Shown here one piece after another: positions 21,657 to 32,551 of a stretch of 64,000 nt of DNA. Both the position numbers and the translations under genes were made by a program. The notes under the pieces were generated by a model. That model saw only the letters and a program-made list of their open reading frames with translations. It did no database searches and had not been told where the DNA came from. How positions within the stretch are numbered: the first letter of the stretch is position 1; the number at the start of each line of letters is the position of its first letter. Source of the DNA: Ampullaceana balthica (Eukaryota > Mollusca > Gastropoda > Lymnaeidae); NCBI GenBank assembly GCA_944989445.1, contig CALYLW010000070.1:1593852-1657851 (forward strand), given 5' to 3'.

Positions 21657-24600
21657 ACACAAATATACACACACAAACATACACACACAGATACATATAT
21701 ATATTTAATCATCGCCCGTCGTCTCGTCTGAGGCATAGGCCACAAAACAAATGCTTTCCAGCCATTCCGGCCTCGTGCAAGTCTCTCCATCAGTCTGTGG
21801 TCACTCTTTTTGGTGTCTGCCTCCAGTTCCCTTCTCCAGGTCATTCTGGGTCGGCATCTTTTTCTCTTGCCCCTGGGGTTCTAAGTGAGGGCATGTCTCG
21901 TGATGCTTGACGGAGACATTTTTAACTGGTTAAATGCAGTTATCGCCTTGCTAATTCTCATTCTTATGTCGGATTGTGTCCCTCCTTGTATCTCAATGAT
22001 GATATCGAGGTAGGTTAAGCTATCCACCCCCTCAAGATTTGATCCTTCCAGTGATGTAGGTGAGTTGCTTGATGTATTTATTTTCAGGAGTTTTTAAGGC
22101 CGATGAAAGCAGAGTACTTTGCTACATAATTGGTTTTCTCTTGCATCTATTGCTGTGTGTGTGTTATTGGGTACAAATCATGCGCAAAATCTGGTCATTA
22201 GCTGTTTCCATTGTGTCAACTTGATACCCTTTCTCTTCTGCTGTGTAGACAATTTCATTATTCAGTCAATGGTCAGCAGAAGAAGCTGGAGATGTTGTTT
22301 TACTTTTGGTCATAAAAAAACTGCATGACATTCCTTCGTAAGAAGCCTTAATAATGTGTGTCAATTGTTTGTTATCCCGTAGTATCTTAGCAGCTTTCAC
22401 AAAGTCTGACTGTCAATACTATCAATAAATTTGATGTATAGTGGCGAGTTCCTCTCCAAAGCTCGAGAAAAATGTTTGTCGCTTTTTAATACTTTATAAC
22501 CCGGGTTCCCTAACTGTTGGTCGAGACTTTCAAAGGGGGTCGCAAAGGGTTTTCTTGGGGAGAGGGGGTCGTCAACTTATAAATTCGACTAAAAATATTC
22601 ACTTTAACTCAAGTTTTCACTGTTAACGTCACGGTATTTCACTCCTTAGTATCGTATAGAAAGGCTTTTGCCCGTGTCATACTAATACGATTACAGAGTT
22701 TATTCTCTCGAGTTTATCCAGAATCTCAGTGTGGTTTTCAGGCTGGCCAGTCTACCATAGACATGATGTTCTCCATGCGACAGCTCCAGGAAAAATTCAC
22801 AGAACAGCAGATGCCACTAAAGATTGTTTTTGTGGATCTTACGAAAGCCTTTGATTTAGTCTGTCGCAGCAGGGTATTTCAAATGATAGAAAACGATGGT
22901 TTTCCCTCACACCTACGCGCCATCATCAGACAGTTCCATGAAAACATGCAGGACACAGTGCAGTTCAATGGAGCTACGCATCAAGCCTTTCCAGCAGCGG
23001 ATTTAAACAAGGTTGTGTACTCGCACCAACACTATTTGCAATATTCTTCTCTGCACTGCTTCGATACGCATTCAAGGATAGCAGTGACTGAACATGGTTA
23101 CATACCAGAGCTGATGGATAAATTTTCAACACTATATGCGTCCGAGCCAAAACGATAGATTTCCTAATTCGCGAGCTGCTTTTTGCGGATGATGCGGCAC
23201 TGATATCACACTCGGAAACTGGTTTGTAACAACTCGTGCCAAGCTTCTCCGACGCCTGCAAAGATTTTGGTCTTCAAATCAGCTTGAAAAAGACAAACAT
23301 CTTTGTCTAAAACACATGTTCTCCCACCATCAATTTCGACAATGAAGCCTTGGAGGTTGTGGACAGCCTCATCTACCTGGGTTCCAAGGTCTCCAATTCA
23401 CTGTCCATCGAGGACGAAATAAACAGTACAATCGGCAAGGCAGCTGCCACAATGGCTAAACTAAATAAACGAATTTGGCAAAACAACAGCCGACGTCTTA
23501 CTCATCTTATAGTTACTGTTAGTAACTATTTAATTAATTAACAATAAATACTGACAACTTAGTACCAACGAACACAAGAAACACGAGCGAATGAAAAAGG
23601 CGCGGGTTGTAGGAGGGTAGGGAGGAGGTAAAGGGTTTAGATAAACATCATTAGCTAGTCTCAATCAGTGACTCAATTTTTTCGGTGTATTTCAAAGCAA
23701 AGTTAGGGTTTTGTCAAATAATAAAAGCAGTCCATCCTTATTCTCGGCAGCGTGGTCGTGTTTTCTTTTTTTTTATTCATTCAAAGAGCCAAAACCTTTT
23801 TGTGTTTGTGATTTTCGTTTCATGTTCAGAGAAAAAAGATGTGTAAAAATACATTGCAGTTTGTCGGGAAAGTATTTTAATTCCCGTTGACAGATATTTC
23901 TTTTATTTGTTTTCTTGTTTAACGTATAACACAGCAAATATTTAAGGAAAAAAGTTTTCTTTTGATAAATTGTTGGCGAACCGCAATGTGAGCACATGAA
24001 AGTTGCACTTTGGCCACTGTTGGTATAGTAGACATTGCAGCCAAATTTTCACGGGTACCCATGCTCAATTTTACTACACGGATAATCGTACGACCTACCC
24101 ACCATACACAAACATGTTCCTTAGATTAGTCAAAATAGTGGAGAAATATTAGACAATGAATCGCTAATTGTAAAGTTTCTTCTTCTTAGCGGGTGTCATT
24201 TGGAGAACAACCTTGGACCCCAGGCCTCTATATTATACTCCCTTTCAATGACAATAACGAGGGAGAAAATGCTAATGAATGGCAAGGAATGAATATAGCT
24301 CACTGTAACATTTTTATATAAATTGGTATTCCCTAGTTTTCACTCACAACCATCAAGCAATCATTGCTTCATGTAAGGAGTTTAATTAAAAAAATGAATT
24401 ATGGAATCATTATTAAATTTATCATCATATGGGATTAAAAAATGCATGACACAATTTTTCGTTTTAATATCAACCAGTATTTAAGAAAAGGTATTCGCAT
24501 TTTAGTAACTAAATCGGTATATGGTTTTCCGTCAAAACTGATTAAATAAGTTTTATCTAAATCCCCTAAAATATATGTAATACAACGGTGCGAAGATGAA

Positions 24601-27600
24601 CAAAATGTAGTACTTTCAGCCTTAAGTGAAACTTAACGCAATTTTTTGGGAATACTCTCAAACTGAAAGAATAAAATTAAACTCATTTTCACGCAGAGGG
24701 TAATCATTAAAAATTCAATTCAACATACATAATTCCCCTAATGGATGTAATGCTTCTTGGATGTATTGCTGATTTGTTCAATAGTGCGCATCAAAAATTA
24801 CTGCACCAAATATAACTCTTTTCGAACGGTCCTTATAAAAATGGTTAAATATGATAATAAATGAATCAAATAAAAATAAAAAAAATAAATGAAAGTTCTG
24901 TATTACATTATTTTTAATTATGATGTGTATCTTTTCAAAATAAATAGATTTCAGCTGAAATGTATTTATTTTGAAAACATCGTTATTTTAGACGGGTAAT
25001 ACACTATCATCAATCAATATACATAATTCCCGTAATGGATATTCCGCATAAAATTGTTCAATATGATAATAAATGAATCAAATAGAAATAAATAAAATAA
25101 ATGAAAGTTCTGTATTACGTTATTTTTTAATCTGATGCGTATTTATTTTGAAATCTTCCGTCATTTTTGACGGGTGATAAAATTCTAGTTAAAATAGTCA
25201 GCTATTCATTACAATATATGGTACTGTTATCTCCAACCTTTTGTGTACGTAAATGACAGTGCCAGCAATAGGCAAAGTTTGTTAACATATATTATTAAGC
25301 TTGGCGCGCGTACATTCAAGCACTGGGCATGGGGAAGTGACCAGCCCATTTCAAAACTCGATTACAACCTAACACACGCTCTTAATTACCTTAATCGACA
25401 AATCACTCAACGCACAGTGGCCATAAAAAATGAGGGTTTACCGGGTCACAGAGAGCCAATTTCTGTCTATTTGGATTTATACAACGTGACTGAAGCCAAG
25501 TTATGGCCCTTTCCTCACAAAGCTGTTGACATCTTTACTGCCCGTAAACATAGACTCAAATAACAGGTGAGAATCTGGTTATAGTTTACGGCTTGTCATA
25601 GTGAGAACACAGCTGGTCCCCGTCATTTATATGTTTTTGACAACTCGGGCACGTAATGATCTATACAACTCATTTTTGATATAACCGATAATCTGTCATA
25701 TTATCGACTTGTAAATGATTTATAAAGACACACTCATACACACACACACACACAGACATACAGAGCTAGTTCTCGACCATGACCAATGCAACTTCGACCA
25801 TTCGACTTTACGACCACAATTACTAGTCATGTTAGATTTCAGATTTACTTCAGCCTCATTTGTGTAAATGACAATAGTGCTTTAAAAATAGTTTTACAAC
25901 GAAAACGATGATTTATAACAATAATAAAATAAATGTATGATATAAATAAACATAAATATTTGCATAACATCCCTTCAAATTACTGTAACGATAGCATAAT
26001 AAACTACCGACAAATCGATCAACGACCCGTCTGAACAGCATTAACTGTAAATAAATGCTTACAAATAAATGCCGTTGTATCAAAGTAGTTTTAAAGTGAC
26101 ATAGACTGAGAATAAGAAGTGGGTTTATTCGTTTCTGTGATAAAGCTTGTTCCAAGTTATGATTTTTGAAAGTATTGTATACTCATAGTTTGATCCTTTT
26201 TAAAAAAAATATATCTTTCTATAAATTGGTACGAAAATAAGTATGAAGAAAAAAAAACTTTTGAATATTGGTCACGCCATGGAATTTGAAGGAGAAAACT
26301 TTTAGAAGGCTTTATTAACAGGCTAAATGTTGCTAATCGTCAACTTGAAATTGTTTATGCTATGAAAACTCACGTTTCGCTTTTCAAATTTATTATAAAA
26401 TATAAAAATTAAGTTACAGATACCACAATGTACAATCATAACCCATGAATAATAACATTAAACTCCTGTCCTGCTGGGTGGACTAAACAAGTTCAGTTTT
26501 TCATTAAATATACGAAAACTAAAATAATTTTAAACGACAATACATTGATATTTTTAAAAAGACGTTAATACCGAAAGGTTGATTGCGAATGTCAGTCGGA
26601 AGTTTTTTTTAAAATTAAAAAAACAACGTTTTTTTCCCCGCGTGTCCCTATGAGAATTGGTAGTGAAACATTTAAACTACAAAACGAAATAGGGGGGTGT
26701 GAGCATTAAACTGGAAAAAAAATCTCAAATGTGATGACCGCTTGATGAGACCTACCAGTAAAATTGTGAGTCGCGTCAAATTAACTGGACGACAGACAGA
26801 TAGAGAAAATGTAATATAATAATATAGATATATAAAATATTCGTTCAGATATTATTCATCATTGTAATTTTTCTTTGAAAATATAGCTATGGTTTTGCAA
26901 AAGCAAGTTCAATGAATAAAATGAAATGCATATTTTATTTTATTGCAGGTGACTAAGATGATACGTTAAACACCCTTCCGACGGCAATAGTTTATGACAG
27001 TTGTCATAATTACAATGTTTGTGTAAAAATTCAAAAGGGTGCATTAAACTTTGATTTTTTTAGAGCGTCGTTTCGGTACCTTACGTGTTTTAAAACAAAA
27101 ATTTTGAATCGTCAATTTTAACATTTAATGCCAAAAATACTTAATGGTTTATAATTCCGTTAATGTAAATGATTTGACCAGAACTCATTTAAATAAACAA
27201 CCCGTAAAAACAAAGTTTTTGACTATAAATTCCTTATACATGAGACATAACTAAAAGTATTTATTATGTTCAATACAATACGTACTGTGCAACAGACCCC
27301 TGTGACATCGAGGGCTGGAGTGAACCTCCAGTGACCAACTATAGCAGACGGCTACACATGCTACATAGAGATACATAGAGATAAACTAAAAATTCATTAA
27401 TTTAATTACGGTATATTCGATAAATCTGAAATTTTGATACAATGCATTGTTAGGTGACACACGTCTATATAAAAAAATTCTGCACGATAGGATTATGGGA
27501 AGTAGGAAATTTTTTACTTTTTTTCCGCGGGTGGGACAGCGACAAGACGGTAATTTTAATATAAGGGATTTAAAAATTGATGTTATAAATCAGTGGTTCC

Positions 27601-30600
27601 CAAAGTGATCCCTACAGACCCCCAGGGGTCCCTGGTACCATTCAGGGGGTCCGTGGAAAATAAAATTTGATTTGGGGGTCCCTGAACAACTTCAAGGGGT
27701 CCGCGAAAGGTTAAATATAAAATAATAAAATTGTGATCCATTTTTATTATTATTTAAATTAAAATAAATAATAAATGAAATAGTATCTGAATGTTTTTTC
27801 TACTAATTTAATAAAACATCTTATGTGCCATCAATCATGGAACACAATGTTGCTTTACCTAGAAAAGGAAGGAGAACTACGGTAATTTAATAAAACATCT
27901 TATGTGCCATCAATCATGGAACACAATGTTGCTTTACCTAGAAAAGGAAGGAGAACTACGGTAATTTCCACAACTATAACAAATTAAAATATTTGATCTA
28001 TTAAAAAAGGTCAAGAAGGATGCGTAAGAAATGCGGAATTCCTATAAGTAGTTCGGAAAAAAATAATTTCTTAACGTGAGTCAACGAGGGTTGCATGATC
28101 GATTAAATTTCGATGTGACTGAAAATTACATATATATTTATCTTAATTGTATCCTATCTTCAAATATTTTTTTAAAAAGGTCTTTACTGCAGCATTCCTT
28201 TGAAAAAGGTAATAATTAGTAACAGTTGTTTGTTACAAAAGATAAGATAATTGGTGTGCCGAAGAAAAAATGCCGACAATACAGTGTTGTTGAATGTTTG
28301 AAGTATGGCTAAATGAAGTTTGGAAACAGATACGACAGGTGAAACGTTATTGACTCAATTAAAAATAATTTCTTAATTTAAAGCTATACCCTTGATTTTC
28401 TGGCATACTTAAAACAAGCTGAACGGAATGTATTTTTTGTACATTGTGCCATTCGCCGACATCATTTATTCCCTAAAAATCTTGGTGAAAGTTTGCATGG
28501 ATCATTAGAGTATGTCACTAGAGTATTTCATTAGAGTATGTCCCTAGAGTATTTCACTAGAGTATTTCACTAGAGTATGTCACTAGAGTATGTCATTAGA
28601 GTATGTCACTAGAGTATGTCATTAGAGTATGTCACTAGAATATGTCATTAGAGTATGTCATTAGAGTATGTCACTAGAGTATGTCACTAGAGTATGTCAC
28701 TAGAGTATGTCATTAGAGTATGTCACTAGAGTATGTCACTAGAGTATGTCACTAGAGTTTGTCACTAGAGTATGTCACTAGAGTATGTCACTAGAGTATG
28801 TCACTAGAGTATGTCACTAGAGTATGTCACTAGAGTATGTCACTAGAGTATGTCACTAGAGTATGTCACTAGAGTATGTCACTAGAGTATGTCATTAGAG
28901 TATGTCACTAGAGTATGTCTCTAGAGTATGTCATTAGAGTATGTCACTTGAGTATGTCATTAGAGTATGTCACTAGAGTATGTCATTAGAGTATGTCACT
29001 AGAGTATGTCACTAGAGTATGTCATTAGAGTATGTCACTAGAGTATGTCATTAGAGTATGTCACTAGAGTATGTCACTAGAGTATGTCACTAGAGTATGT
29101 CACTAGAGTATGTCATTACAGTATGTCACTAGAGTATGTCACTAGAGTATGTCACTAGAGTATGTCACTAGAGTATGTCACTAGAGTATGTCACTAGAGT
29201 ATATCACTAGAGTATGTCATTAGAGTATGTCACTAGAGTATGTCACTAGAGTATGTCATTAGAGTATGTCACTTGAGTATGTCATTAGAGTATGTCACTA
29301 GAGTATGTCATTAGAGTATGTCACTAGAGTATGTCACTAGAGTATGTCATTAGAGTATGCCACTAGAGTATGTCATTAGAGTATGTCACTAGAGTATGTC
29401 ACTAGAGTATGCCACTAGAGTATGTCACTAGAGTATGTCATTACAGTATGTCACTAGAGTATGTCATTAGAGTATGTCACTAGAGTATGTCACTAGAGTA
29501 TGTCATTAGAGTATGTCATTAGAGTATGTCATTAGAGTATGTCACTAGAGTATGTCACTAGAGTATGTCATTAGAGTATGTCATTAGAGTATGTCACTAG
29601 AGTATGTCATTAGAGTATGTCCCTAGAGTATGTCACTAGAGTATAAAATTAAAAGAAATTCCTGCAATGAGAGCTTTTTAGCTAAACATTTTTTGAAAAG
29701 AAGACGACTATAAACGTTTAATTATTCGGACAGAAGTACATTGGTTATTAAAAAGTGCATATGTTTAAATCGATTTTATGCGCTCTTTGATTCACTGTTG
29801 GAATTCCTTGAAAGCAAAGACAATGATTTGAGACACAATTTACTCCAAAAAAAGACATATCCTTTATAAATGAATTATTTGCCAAATTTAACGAAACTAT
29901 TTGAAACTACAAGGTGGCTAATTAAATTTAATCAAAACTAAAAGCTTAATATCTGCGTTTGTTTCAAACCTTATTCTGTACAAACAAAACTTGGGAGGAG
30001 TAGAATGTTCTCAGTTTCCAAATCTTTCAAAATTGCAAAATAGAGATGAATATTTGCTTGCTTACTGTCAACACTTAAGACTCTTCATGCAAACCTGTGT
30101 GGTACTATCATCATAACGGTTTGGTACTATCAGAGGAATGATGTGATACTTTTATGGAATGGTGCTAGACCATCAGGGAACTGTGTGGCGCTATCAAGGG
30201 AATGGTGAAGTACTATTATTTTTAATACATTTTTAAAAATGTATTGCTTATTAGCAAGAAAATACAATTTTATATAAAATCGGTATTCATAAATTGAAAA
30301 GGGTTTTTAATATTTAGATGCTCCTTTCAAAATTATTTAAAAAAGCCACAGTCTTATATTGATCTGCTCGCTGCACTGTATTGCTTTTCCCCTTTCTTTT
30401 ATCCTATATATTAAGGAGTATGTCTATCCTCTATGTTGTTTACAGGATAATACGTTTTTATCTTTGGGATTTTCAAATTGTAGCATCTTTCTCTGCCACA
30501 TAAACGTTTTCTTACCTTCAATAAAAACATAGTACTTAAAGTTTTTGCCGCTGCATACATATTCTTGGACTGTACTGATGTAAGGGATCACTATATCGAA

Positions 30601-31766
30601 TGGGCTGCTCTGGTTCACCAACGGACACGTATCTGCATGTTCTTTGGTGCATACATTCAAAGTACATCCTGTACCATTTTTACAAAACGCAATTTCATGG
30701 AATTTACTTTCACCATATTTTCTTAGACTTAAAGAGAAAGCGTCATCATCGGAGAAAAATGGCGCGCATGTCAATTTGTTGGCCAATAGGTTTCTGGTAA
30801 TTCGACTATAATTACTATACACTGTGGATAGATAATATAGCATGATAAACAAAGCAGCTTTAGATTTATTTATAGTTTATGAGTAATATAATGAAAACAG
30901 AACTTGTTTCAAAGTGTGAATGATCAAGTTTTTGCTTTAAAAAAGCTCAATTTCACAGTTTATGAATTATGATCTAGTCGTAAAGAGTATTGTTCTTAAG
31001 ATTAATTTTCCATAGAAGTATCTATATAAAAAATGGTTAGTGTAAGAGTTTAAAAAAACAAATTACACCAATTTTAATTCATATAAAAAGCCCACTTATA
31101 ATGCATATTTTTTAAAATTGTAATTAATTTGTATTTATTTTAGGGCTGCGGAAATTAACGATTACCTAATCGATTATCGTTAAAAAATTTCAATCGATTA
31201 AAATTAATTAGATCGATTAAAATACAATTAAAATTTAAGAAAATATTTCTAATTTAAAAAATTATAATAATTAATATTTTTGTTCCTTAAAAACTTTTTC
31301 CTCGTATTATTATTATTTATTTAGTCGTGCGTACGTAAAATTTTTTTTTGTTCTTCCTTATTTCTTGCAAAGCAGAACGAATTGGCTGCGTTACTTCACA
31401 AAATTTGGAGGCATGGAATTACCACGACTTAACCGATTTCGCTAAATAATAAATGGTGACTTTACGGGATCTATATATCATAATATATGCGTTATAAAAA
31501 TATAATTAATCGAAATTAATCGATTAATCGATAGAATTATTTCCTGATTAATCAAACAAAATTTTTTTTAATCAGTACCAGCCCTAATTTATTTATAATG
31601 AAGATTAATCAAATAAGCTAAAATTATTGAATGTTTTTTTACAAAAAATTATCCATTATAAAATAAAGGAAATTTGAAACGCCGTCACCATACAGATTCC
31701 ATCAGAGAGATCGATAGCTTTCACCATTACAACGTGAACGAAGAGTAGATAAAGAGCTCTCTGCAT
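19032..31766 (-). CDS. Three-exon type I membrane protein: signal peptide, Ig-like domain, mucin-like stalk, TM
   Basis: Minus-strand exons 31766-31694, 30821-30516 and 19297-19032 join in phase 1 at both junctions and give 645 bases, 214 residues plus TAA. Residues 1-17 are a signal peptide (MQRALYLLFVHVVMVKA). Residues about 40-126 form a Cys-rich, Ig-like domain: Cys43 and Cys114 are 71 apart, the second in a YVC motif as on an Ig F strand. Extra Cys lie at 71, 77, 82 and 90, and possible N-glycosylation sites at 28, 73 and 94. Residues 138-170 are a Thr/Ser/Pro stalk. Residues about 185-203 are a membrane helix followed by Lys204 and a ten-residue tail. The intron between exons 2 and 3 is about 11.2 kb, so further phase 1-1 exons could be hidden. 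No named gene is recognised; a cell-surface immune-type receptor is inference. Confidence 0.72.
19472..19557 (+). repeat. (GA)n microsatellite
   Basis: Almost pure AG dinucleotides, about 85 bp, in the large intron of the minus-strand Ig-like gene. Confidence 0.95.
19593..21066 (-). repeat. Three head-to-tail ~490-bp element copies, relatives of the 2456 array
   Basis: Units start near 19593, 20089 and 20585 with TAAATCCTTTATATTAACTC, then a GC-rich short repeat that differs per copy ((CGCC)n, (GACC)n, (CCGCC)n), ACTTTTGATCGATTTTTAAC, CAGATCGATCGCATGTACCG, and end at AAAGGATTTATAGT. The termini are inverted as in the 2456 family, in the opposite orientation. A single copy lies at 51884-52370. 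Confidence 0.75.
21571..21690 (+). repeat. (CA)n microsatellite
   Basis: ACACGCACGC then a long AC tract, followed by interrupted ACACACA words. Confidence 0.93.
21714..22440 (-). pseudogene. RTE-like LINE reverse transcriptase relic
   Basis: The reverse strand shows, with many breaks: FDSIDSQTL and LLRYYGI (RT core), then SNLEGVDSLTYL, ARMRISKAI-like IRMRISKAITAFNQLK, then directly SITRHALT, NPRGKRKRCRPRMTWRRELE and LMERLARGRNGWKAFV at the 3' end. The last blocks are typical of the C terminus of RTE-type LINE proteins. The region between FNQLK and SITRHALT is deleted compared with the family. Confidence 0.7.
22640..23545 (+). pseudogene. LINE reverse transcriptase fragment, frameshifted
   Basis: Contains PESQCGFQAGQSTIDMMFSM, IVFVDLTKAFDLV (RT motif), then after frameshifts KQGCVLAPT-like remains, RELLFADDAALIS (catalytic FADD box intact locally), ISLKKTN and VDSLIYLGSKVSNS. 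The order matches the LINE at 59138-60619 but the two are clearly diverged. Ends abruptly after TKLNKRIWQNNSRRLT-like codons at about 23510. Confidence 0.75.
23546..25215. other. Non-coding, no gene seen
   Basis: AT-rich intron DNA. Blocks near 24830-24910 and 25060-25130 repeat AATAAATGAATCAAATA and AATGAAAGTTCTGTATTAC, so a diverged ~240-bp duplication is present. Confidence 0.4.
25243..25563 (+). CDS. Unidentified 106-codon open frame, possible exon or relic
   Basis: The open frame has ordinary codon usage and no low-complexity bias (motifs LGARTFKHWAWGSD, YLNRQITQRT, GLPGHREPISVYLDLYN, WPFPHKAVDIFTARKH) and is more GC-rich than its surroundings, so it looks like real or formerly real coding DNA. 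It lies inside the large intron of the minus-strand gene, on the opposite strand. A GTGAGA donor-like site follows the TAA. I do not recognise the family; it may be a transposon protein fragment, a retrocopy or an exon. Confidence 0.35.
   Translation: MYVNDSASNRQSLLTYIIKLGARTFKHWAWGSDQPISKLDYNLTHALNYLNRQITQRTVAIKNEGLPGHREPISVYLDLYNVTEAKLWPFPHKAVDIFTARKHRLK
25570..27190. other. Non-coding intron DNA
   Basis: AT-rich with a short (CA)n at 25737-25756. No protein or repeat family recognised. Confidence 0.4.
27196..27572 (+). mobile_element. Single copy of the 2456-type element
   Basis: Starts CCCGTAAAAACAAAGTTTTT and ends TTAATATAAGGGATTTA, with TGATACAATGCATTGTTAGG inside. About 375 bp, diverged and internally shortened. 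Confidence 0.7.
27588..27740. mobile_element. hAT-like left end (CAGTGGTTCCCAAAG)
   Basis: A characteristic hAT terminus followed by repeated GGGGGTCC / GGGGTCCGCG blocks. No right end or target duplication found. Confidence 0.5.
27805..27962 (+). repeat. 79-bp tandem duplication
   Basis: Two near-identical 79-bp units containing TTATGTGCCATCAATCATGG and CTAGAAAAGGAAGGAGAAC. Confidence 0.9.
28506..29645 (+). repeat. 13-bp minisatellite AGAGTATGTCACT, about 87 units
   Basis: Nearly pure tandem 13-mers over 1.1 kb. Units come mainly in two forms, AGAGTATGTCACT and AGAGTATGTCATT, with rare GTCCCT, GCCACT, TACAG and TTGAG variants. It lies in the 11.2-kb intron of the Ig-like gene. Confidence 0.97.
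29650..30420. other. Non-coding intron DNA
   Basis: AT-rich; repeated words GTGGTACTATCA / GTGCTAGACCATCAGGG around 30090-30215 suggest an old short repeat. No coding signal. Confidence 0.35.
30516..30821 (-). CDS. Exon 2: Ig-like Cys-rich extracellular domain, phase 1-1
   Basis: 306 bp with acceptor CTATCCACAG and a consensus donor GAAG|GTAAGA. Symmetrical phase 1-1, the normal class for shuffled extracellular domains. Key motifs are LTCAPF (B-strand Cys), FCKNGTGC, NVC, DTC and EYVC (F-strand Cys). The Ig assignment rests on Cys spacing and the Y-x-C pattern only. Confidence 0.75.
31141..31586. mobile_element. hAT-type element with TAGGGCTG ends, 446 bp, 8-bp TSD
   Basis: Ends are TAGGGCTGCGG and (reverse complement) TAGGGCTGGTACTGATTAA; the perfect 8-bp duplication ATTTATTT is at 31133-31140 and 31587-31594. 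The interior is rich in ATCGATTA repeats. It lies in the first intron of the Ig-like gene. A second, inverted copy starts at 63602. Confidence 0.88.
31694..31766 (-). CDS. Exon 1: start codon and signal peptide, ends phase 1
   Basis: The ATG at 31766 opens MQRALYLLFVHVVMVKA, a short n-region with Arg, a hydrophobic core and an Ala cleavage position, then IDLSDGI. The donor CT|GTATGG is weak but gives the phase 1 required by exon 2. Alternatives (ATG|GTGAAA, ATG|GTGACG) give phase 0 and would not join. A TATA-like box lies about 70 bp upstream. Confidence 0.65.
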
Positions 31767-31834
31767 CTTTTGGTATGTATGTTGGAGCTGGCAAAGTAAA
31801 GCAAAAGAAAGAGGTTTTATTGGCATGAAAGAGA

Positions 31835-31843
31835 TATTTTATA
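31835..31843 (-). promoter_or_regulatory. TATA-like box upstream of exon 1
   Basis: The minus strand reads TATAAAATA about 70 bp before the ATG at 31766, a plausible core promoter distance if the 5' UTR is about 40 bases. It lies in AT-rich DNA, so chance is not excluded. Confidence 0.35.
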
Positions 31844-31849
31844 ATTAAT

Positions 31850-32550
31850 TTCTATAATTCCTAACACGGTTTTTGAATGCGCCTAAAATGATTATACTTT
31901 TTAAAAAAGCTACCACACGAGTCAAAAATAAAGTTCCTGGACCACCGTCTTGTCAACTGAAAGATAATTTGGTGAAAACTAACAACCGGCTGTGAAGAAA
32001 ACCACACATAAGAAATGTAATAAAGTTTCAATTACCACTTACATTAAATATTCCACTTGCAATGACTCTTTAAAAACAACTTGCTTCTCATCCAACACCA
32101 ATCCCGAATATATATTGTCCCCTCTCTCTATTCCTAAATTATTGAAGGCATAACTTGGTCGGGAGGTGAGTTAGGGGAGCAGAGGGGAGGAGTTAAAAAT
32201 GGCCAAATCAATGAGCTGCTCCCAGCATGCACTTGTGACTTGTTAATGTTATTTTTCAAGGGGCGCATCACCAGGCTTTGTACAGGATTAGGTGGAAGTT
32301 ATACTACGACTTAAATCAAGGGCAAACACATGATCTATGAATGAAATTACATATTTCGGCCATGTAGAATGGAATGATTATAGACGGATTTAATTAAAAA
32401 TCGAATAACATACATTTTCCCCCCTTCATAATTGTAATTGTAGAACGAAAAATAAAATAAAATAAAAATAAACGTGTGATTTGAATCCATCTGTCCAACT
32501 GAAAGACTGTGACTGTGATTTTTTAAAAGGAATGTGTATTGTTTTCTTTT
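31850..32550. other. 5' flank of the Ig-like gene; no gene seen
   Basis: Contains A+T-rich and moderately GC-rich DNA upstream of the minus-strand start codon. No further exon or repeat family is recognised. Confidence 0.35.
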
Positions 32551-32551
32551 A

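Noticed and set aside
21530..21844. 104-codon minus ORF
   Set aside because: Its end is a (CA)n microsatellite; only the first ~47 codons belong to a LINE relic.
28506..29645. A CRISPR-like array
   Set aside because: Contiguous 13-bp units without spacers; eukaryotic minisatellite.
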